Assembly (NCBI GenBank): GCA_032719365.1
Contig: CM064863.1
Coordinates: forward strand, 19,663,137 to 19,727,136
Length of the DNA: 64,000 nt
Reading direction: 5' to 3'
Source: Prinsepia uniflora
Taxonomy: Eukaryota; Streptophyta; Magnoliopsida; Rosales; Rosaceae
This document shows, piece after piece, positions 59,645 to 64,000 of this stretch. Under the pieces are notes generated by a model that saw nothing but the letters and a program-made list of their open reading frames with translations, was not told where the DNA came from and searched no databases. Every line of letters begins with the position of its first letter. The stretch's first letter is position 1. A program made the position numbers and the translations under genes.

Positions 59645-60360
59645 TGAAATATACCAAATATCCGGGAGTATACTGAGTAACCCGAAGTATACTCACATGA
59701 TCATCGTGTATTCTTTTTTCCTATGACCAGGATTATTTTGTCCCATTGGGTTTTGTTACGTAGCTAGGTTTCAATGAGGCACATTTTTGGCATGATCACC
59801 CGGTTGATAATGCATCTCGAAGATGCCACGATTCGACTCATATGTATTTGTTCATCTTTTCTTTTCAACCATGGTTTTTTCCCACTAGGTTTACTGGCAA
59901 GGTTTTGATGTAGCAACACTAATTCATTTTATCTCAGAGGCATACTATCTACCCATATTCCAGAAAAGATGACATCAATTACCTTAGGAGATTCCGATGC
60001 GATCACTTATACGCGTGTTGCACTCTTTTTCCACCGACCAGTGTTATTTTGTCCCACTAGGTTTTTGTTACTTGACAAGGTTTTAACGAGGCAACATATA
60101 AGCCTGTAGCCAAACAGCACAATTACATGAAATATCCAATGGGCATTGTTGTAAATAATCCTATGGTTGTGTCTATTTATGTAAAGGGTATTAGGGGTAG
60201 TATTGTCATTTTATAAATATTTTTATTCCTTTATTATATAAAGGATTATGTAAACTGTATCAGGTTTATTGAGAACGTATTATTCACAGAGAATGTTCTT
60301 TTTCTTTGCCTTCTCTTTGTCTAAATCCTTAATACTTGAAGTTTCTCATACTCCTAAACA
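59645..60360 (+). repeat. Putative 3' LTR of the copia element with three internal repeats
   Basis: It follows the polypurine tract and starts TGAAATATACC; the end near 'actcctaaaca' is approximate. A phrase like 'tttttgtcccactaggtttt' plus '...gcaaggttttaacgaggca' occurs three times (about 59706, 59855 and 60012), as is common in plant copia LTRs and polypurine regions. A TATA-like 'tatataaaggattatg' lies near 60235. Confidence 0.65.
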
Positions 60361-61259
60361 TACCAAAACTAAAAAACAATTTATCTAGCAGAGTTTGCCT
60401 ATTATGTTAGGCCATCAAAGATTAGGAATGATGGAGACCCATTTCCATTTGTATGACTCTAGTGACCTGGTGGAATTGAGAAATGCTTGTTTGAATGAAA
60501 CACAACTCCACTCCTGGGCTCAAGAGTACATTTTTTAACCTTCCAAAATTATGGTCACTCGCTTCTCTTAAATTGGTTTATCGTGAAGAAGTTATCCAAA
60601 TATGGCTTCTTCATTTTCTTTTAATAATTAATATGGCTCCTTCATTTGAAATCAATTCATTTAAAATTTCACTGTTTGGATTAATTTTGTACGGAAATAA
60701 TTTTAATATGAATTTGAAATAAAATTCAAGAATGTTATCCAATTGTAGGAAAATTAGGACAAAAATCGAAGTACTACCTTTTCTTTCCCTTCTTGGTTTA
60801 CAATAATCTTCGGATACCACCTGAATTTGTGCGAGTAACAGATAGAAAGTGAAAAACATAGAGAAGATATTAAGAGAGAGGAAGGGGAAGATAAGATAAG
60901 TGAAAGGAGCAATCAAATAAATATTTTCCCGTCAATTTGGCACCAATAGGAGATCTTGACCATAGGTTTGTTAGCGACAGAGATAGAAGGAAGATGATGT
61001 GTTTTGGGGAGAGGGACAAATAGAGGCAAGAGAGAACAATTAATCAATTCTTAGGTTTTATGAATTTTTTTTCATTTTAATTCAATTTATTTTAATGTTT
61101 AATTTTGTTCTTATTTAGAAATATAAAATTGAAGATGATGACATGGAATGCCACATGATACATCCTGTATCGAAAATACAAAAACTAAAATTAGGAAATT
61201 ATCGCTCTACCCCTATAAATTATTCAGATTTTTATTGGGCTTACATTAGACTAATTAAA
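60361..61259. other. AT-rich sequence, no gene seen
   Basis: Short open frames on both strands (60495-60722 and 60611-60916) are AT-rich and unlike known proteins. Confidence 0.45.
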
Positions 61260-63611
61260 GGGATTGGGCCCCGTGAATTTTGTTGTTTATGGGCCCAAAG
61301 TTATACCCCAAAGGTTAATTAAGTTTAAAATGGGACTTGTTGCTTCTTGGTTGAATCCCAATTGCTGACCTAAGCCCAAGACAAGCACTTATTTGTTGGC
61401 AATCCTATACGCTAGTCTTTGGTTCAGCTAGTTTTTAGAATGGATTAGCCCACAAAAATTGAAGGAACCCGTCCACCCAAGCCTGCGATCTCCCTCAGAC
61501 CCATCAGTTCAAACTCTCTTGTTTCTTCCTGAGACTTCTAGATACTAACACAACAGAGAATACAGTTTGAGAGTCCACTGGAACTGCAAACCAGCTTGGC
61601 TATCCTGAGCCCCAACTCCATCCTCCAGCTCCCAACCAGACCTAGTTGTTGCTCCTAGCACCCTTCCATTGTCCATTCGAACCTTCGCTGCTTACTACCT
61701 CGATCGAAACCAACATTTTTTATGGGTGTCTGTGACCACTAAACTAAGTAAACGTGAATCGCGACTGTGGACGCACAGTGGCTTGGTCAAGAGGTCTTGA
61801 GCTGACATCAACCCGATTTGACCAATGGCGAACCCAAGTATTTCCTCAAACCCTAAACCATGCATTTCACCTCGGCTCAACATGGGGAAGAGAATTGTGA
61901 CCTTCTTTGTGGTTTTGGATGCAAGGAGACGTCAACCCGCTTCAGACCCGATTTTGACCCAATTTCGATCCAAGAAGATTCTGGCTTGATTAAGGTAAAA
62001 TATAACCCTTCTGAGTTTAGGTTTGTGTTCTTAGGACATTTTGGATCTCCATTAACTTCTTGCATGTCGTTTTTATGATGGTAGTGCGGCGAAGATGAAG
62101 ACGGCGAATCGCAGGATTCAGAGTTCTTCGATGATTCAGGTACGAATTCTTCCAAAAAGTTAGTTTGAGGAAACTCTCACCCTCTTTAAACCCTAAACTT
62201 GTTATTTCTAGTGAGGTTGTTGATGATCAACAACGGGTTGGAACTCACCAGTTCCTAGAACGATTTGCGATGATTTGATAGACAAAACAAAGGACTCCCC
62301 CAACTACTGTACGACCTCATTAGGTCGAATTTAGACTAGGGACTTGGATTTTTTAATTCTAGGCATCGATTATAGTAGTTTTGACTAATTGCATGTTGTT
62401 TTTGAGTTAGAATTGAGAGAGAAAAGCCTCACCGAATTCTGGAATTTTTTCGGAGAAAAACCTAGAAACTGGCCTCCGTGCACGGCGGTGCTGGGGGTGG
62501 TCTTATCTTCGTCTACGACGGAGCTTCGAAGACGACCAGTCAAAGGTCAACATTGTTAATTAGCCGTTAGTCCATCTCTGGTTAATGTCAAAACTAACGG
62601 TCAAGCTAACAGCTGTTAATGGGTATTTCTATGGAATATTCCGGCATGTGTAACGCTATATCTGTGCTCACACAGTGCATATGGATGCGTGGTAGCGTAT
62701 GGCCAGCGGGTGTGGGCCCCTACCAGTGGGTGGCGGTGGGTAAGCCATCCTTAGGGAGTTTAGCATTGAGAATAGGTTTTGGAATAGAGTTTGACCTTTT
62801 GTGAATTGTCTTCATAGGTTGGACCGGTTGGGAGCTCAAGATGAGTTGGATTTGTAGGGTGATGTGACTCCCTGACTTGTGTGAGTGGACCCCCTTCCTT
62901 ATTGTGGTTTTATATTATTTACTACTCGTACGTTTTATGATGTTTGTACATTTAATAATTTTTGTGCACGTATGACTTATCATGTGATGATTGTGGTATA
63001 TATTCTACTATGCTTATTTGGTGACGTTGGCATGCTATGATAGATCTTATGGTGAGTATGCACAGTGTATGTATCGTGTCACATGTTGCATTGCATATGA
63101 GTCTCGGGGGCATTGATGAGATTGAGATGTTTAGAACCCACTTAGGAGTCACTGGTATCTAGTACCCGTCTGTAGGCCACATACCAGTGCTCCACGTGAT
63201 CATTCACCCATGCTGCTTTCTATACCAGTTAAAAAATGCCAGTCCTGTCCCCGAGCTCTAGGGGACTCTTGGTGATGGTGCATTGCATCTAGTCTTTCAC
63301 GTGGTCCAAGTACACGAGCAAGATACCTAGTTTATGTTTTGAGTATGAAACTCAAGGCGACTCATGAGCATTTATAATGTGGGTTGAAATTGTCACATAC
63401 TTGTGACATACTTATGGTTTCTTCATGGCTCATTTGTGCATGTTGGTTAAATTATCATTTTATGATTGATATTATATTTTCTCATATTACGTGCAAGTAT
63501 GTTATAATTGTGGGTTAAATTTTATTTATTAAAAATGGTTTTACACTGAAATATCAACTGGATCCACTCACCCTTTGTGTTTTAAACCCCTCAGGTTTCT
63601 GTGGCACACAC
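61260..63611 (+). mobile_element. Probable long gypsy-type LTR, boundaries uncertain
   Basis: The stretch has the texture of long plant gypsy LTRs: GC-rich clauses with 'cctccgtgcacggcggtgct' (62475), a 'cagtgggtggcggtgggtaa' zone (62724), a 'gttgcattgcatatgagtct' zone (63084) and 'ggatccactcaccctttgtg' (63561). No terminal repeats or target duplications could be identified and it belongs to a different family from copies a-g. The frames at 61695-62155 are not credible genes. Confidence 0.4.
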
Positions 63612-64000
63612 TAATAGGTCCTCAAATAAGCATTATTTTATATTATTTTATACCCTTTATACTTAGCTTTTAATATTAAAATAATAAATAATTAGATAAA
63701 ATAATTTATTCTGTGTTATTTTTGTTTAAATAAATAAAGTTTGTATTTTGGAGTATTTTGGCGAAAGAATCGTCTCGATCGGAATTATAACGAAGAAATT
63801 ATGGACAAATTTCAGGTGAAATATTACTAAATTAACTAAATTAATTAAATAAACTAATCTGTGCAGCCCATTTCTGAAAACCCAAATGTCCGGCCCAAAG
63901 ACCAGCAGCCCAGGCAGCCCGCGTCAGCGCAGCCCAGGCAGCCCGCGTCAGCGCAGCCCAGGCCCAACTCTCCAGCCCGTGAGGCCCAAATCACGCCAGC
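63612..64000 (+). mobile_element. Start of another Tat/Athila-like LTR, runs off window
   Basis: TAATAGGTCCTCAAATAAGC aligns with the start of the solo LTR at 55605. The following 'tataccctttatacttagct' and 'ggcgaaagaa...cgatcggaat' match the reverse complement of the 39484-40998 LTR near 40950 and 40850. It is truncated by the window end. Confidence 0.6.
63906..63965. repeat. 24-bp GC-rich tandem repeat
   Basis: Two perfect units (63906-63929 and 63930-63953) with core 'cagcccaggcagcccgcg', then a partial third. Confidence 0.95.

Larger units (their letters stand above)
53136..60360 (+). mobile_element. Decayed Ty1/copia retrotransposon with nested solo LTR
   Basis: Gag, protease, integrase, reverse transcriptase and RNase H remnants occur in copia order (integrase before reverse transcriptase), followed by the polypurine tract 'gatcagggggagtatcc' and a putative 3' LTR. 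Every domain has stops or frameshifts, so the element is dead. A 1877-bp LTR splits it between integrase and reverse transcriptase. No 5' LTR is seen, so the upstream end is probably deleted. Confidence 0.9.

Overview
This is nuclear DNA of a flowering plant, most likely a eudicot. The signs are long AT-rich intergenic stretches, spliced genes with GT-AG introns, plant-type LTR retrotransposons and a Cassandra element carrying 5S-rRNA-derived boxes. The species cannot be fixed from the sequence; a woody rosid such as a member of the Rosaceae is only a guess.

Only two convincing protein-coding genes are present. One is a four-exon BTB/NPH3-family gene on the + strand (29599-32211, 648 aa), closest by recall to Arabidopsis At1g67900. 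The other is a single-exon 86-aa gene of the plant 'serine-rich protein-like' family on the - strand (33865-34125). They lie convergently, about 1.65 kb apart, inside a roughly 15 kb repeat-poor island (about 21.8-36.1 kb) that holds microsatellites and one foldback element.

Both sides of the island are nested transposable elements. Left flank (1-17.7 kb): a GGTACC-rich LTR element without recognisable coding sequence runs from before 1908 to 11676, with a primer-binding-like site, a polypurine tract and a 57-bp internal minisatellite. It is interrupted by a Mutator-like element (2486-3740) and by several solo LTRs of one large family (about 2-3 kb, termini TGTAACGACCC / GGGTCCTGACA type). 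Two of these solo LTRs have perfect 5-bp target duplications (CACAA, CTCCC). A Cassandra tandem with three LTRs and two internal domains follows (13684-14803), then another large solo LTR (14895-17692).

Right flank (36.1-64 kb): an hAT-like MITE with a perfect 8-bp target duplication; an unrecognised repeat-like zone with CACGTG-bearing and 8-residue-coding tandem arrays; and a - strand Ty3/gypsy element (39484-51573) that keeps a broken gag but apparently no pol, split by two more solo LTRs in opposite orientations. Next come a gypsy gag scrap, a decayed - strand Cassandra copy and a decayed Ty1/copia element (53136-60360) split by a 1.9 kb solo LTR. The window ends in further LTR sequence.

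The copia element has readable gag zinc knuckle, integrase, reverse transcriptase and RNase H remnants, but all are interrupted by stops and frameshifts. No element in the window appears autonomous. The main interest is the element architecture: insertion order and excision history can be read from target duplications, and Cassandra is present as a recombination-derived multimer.
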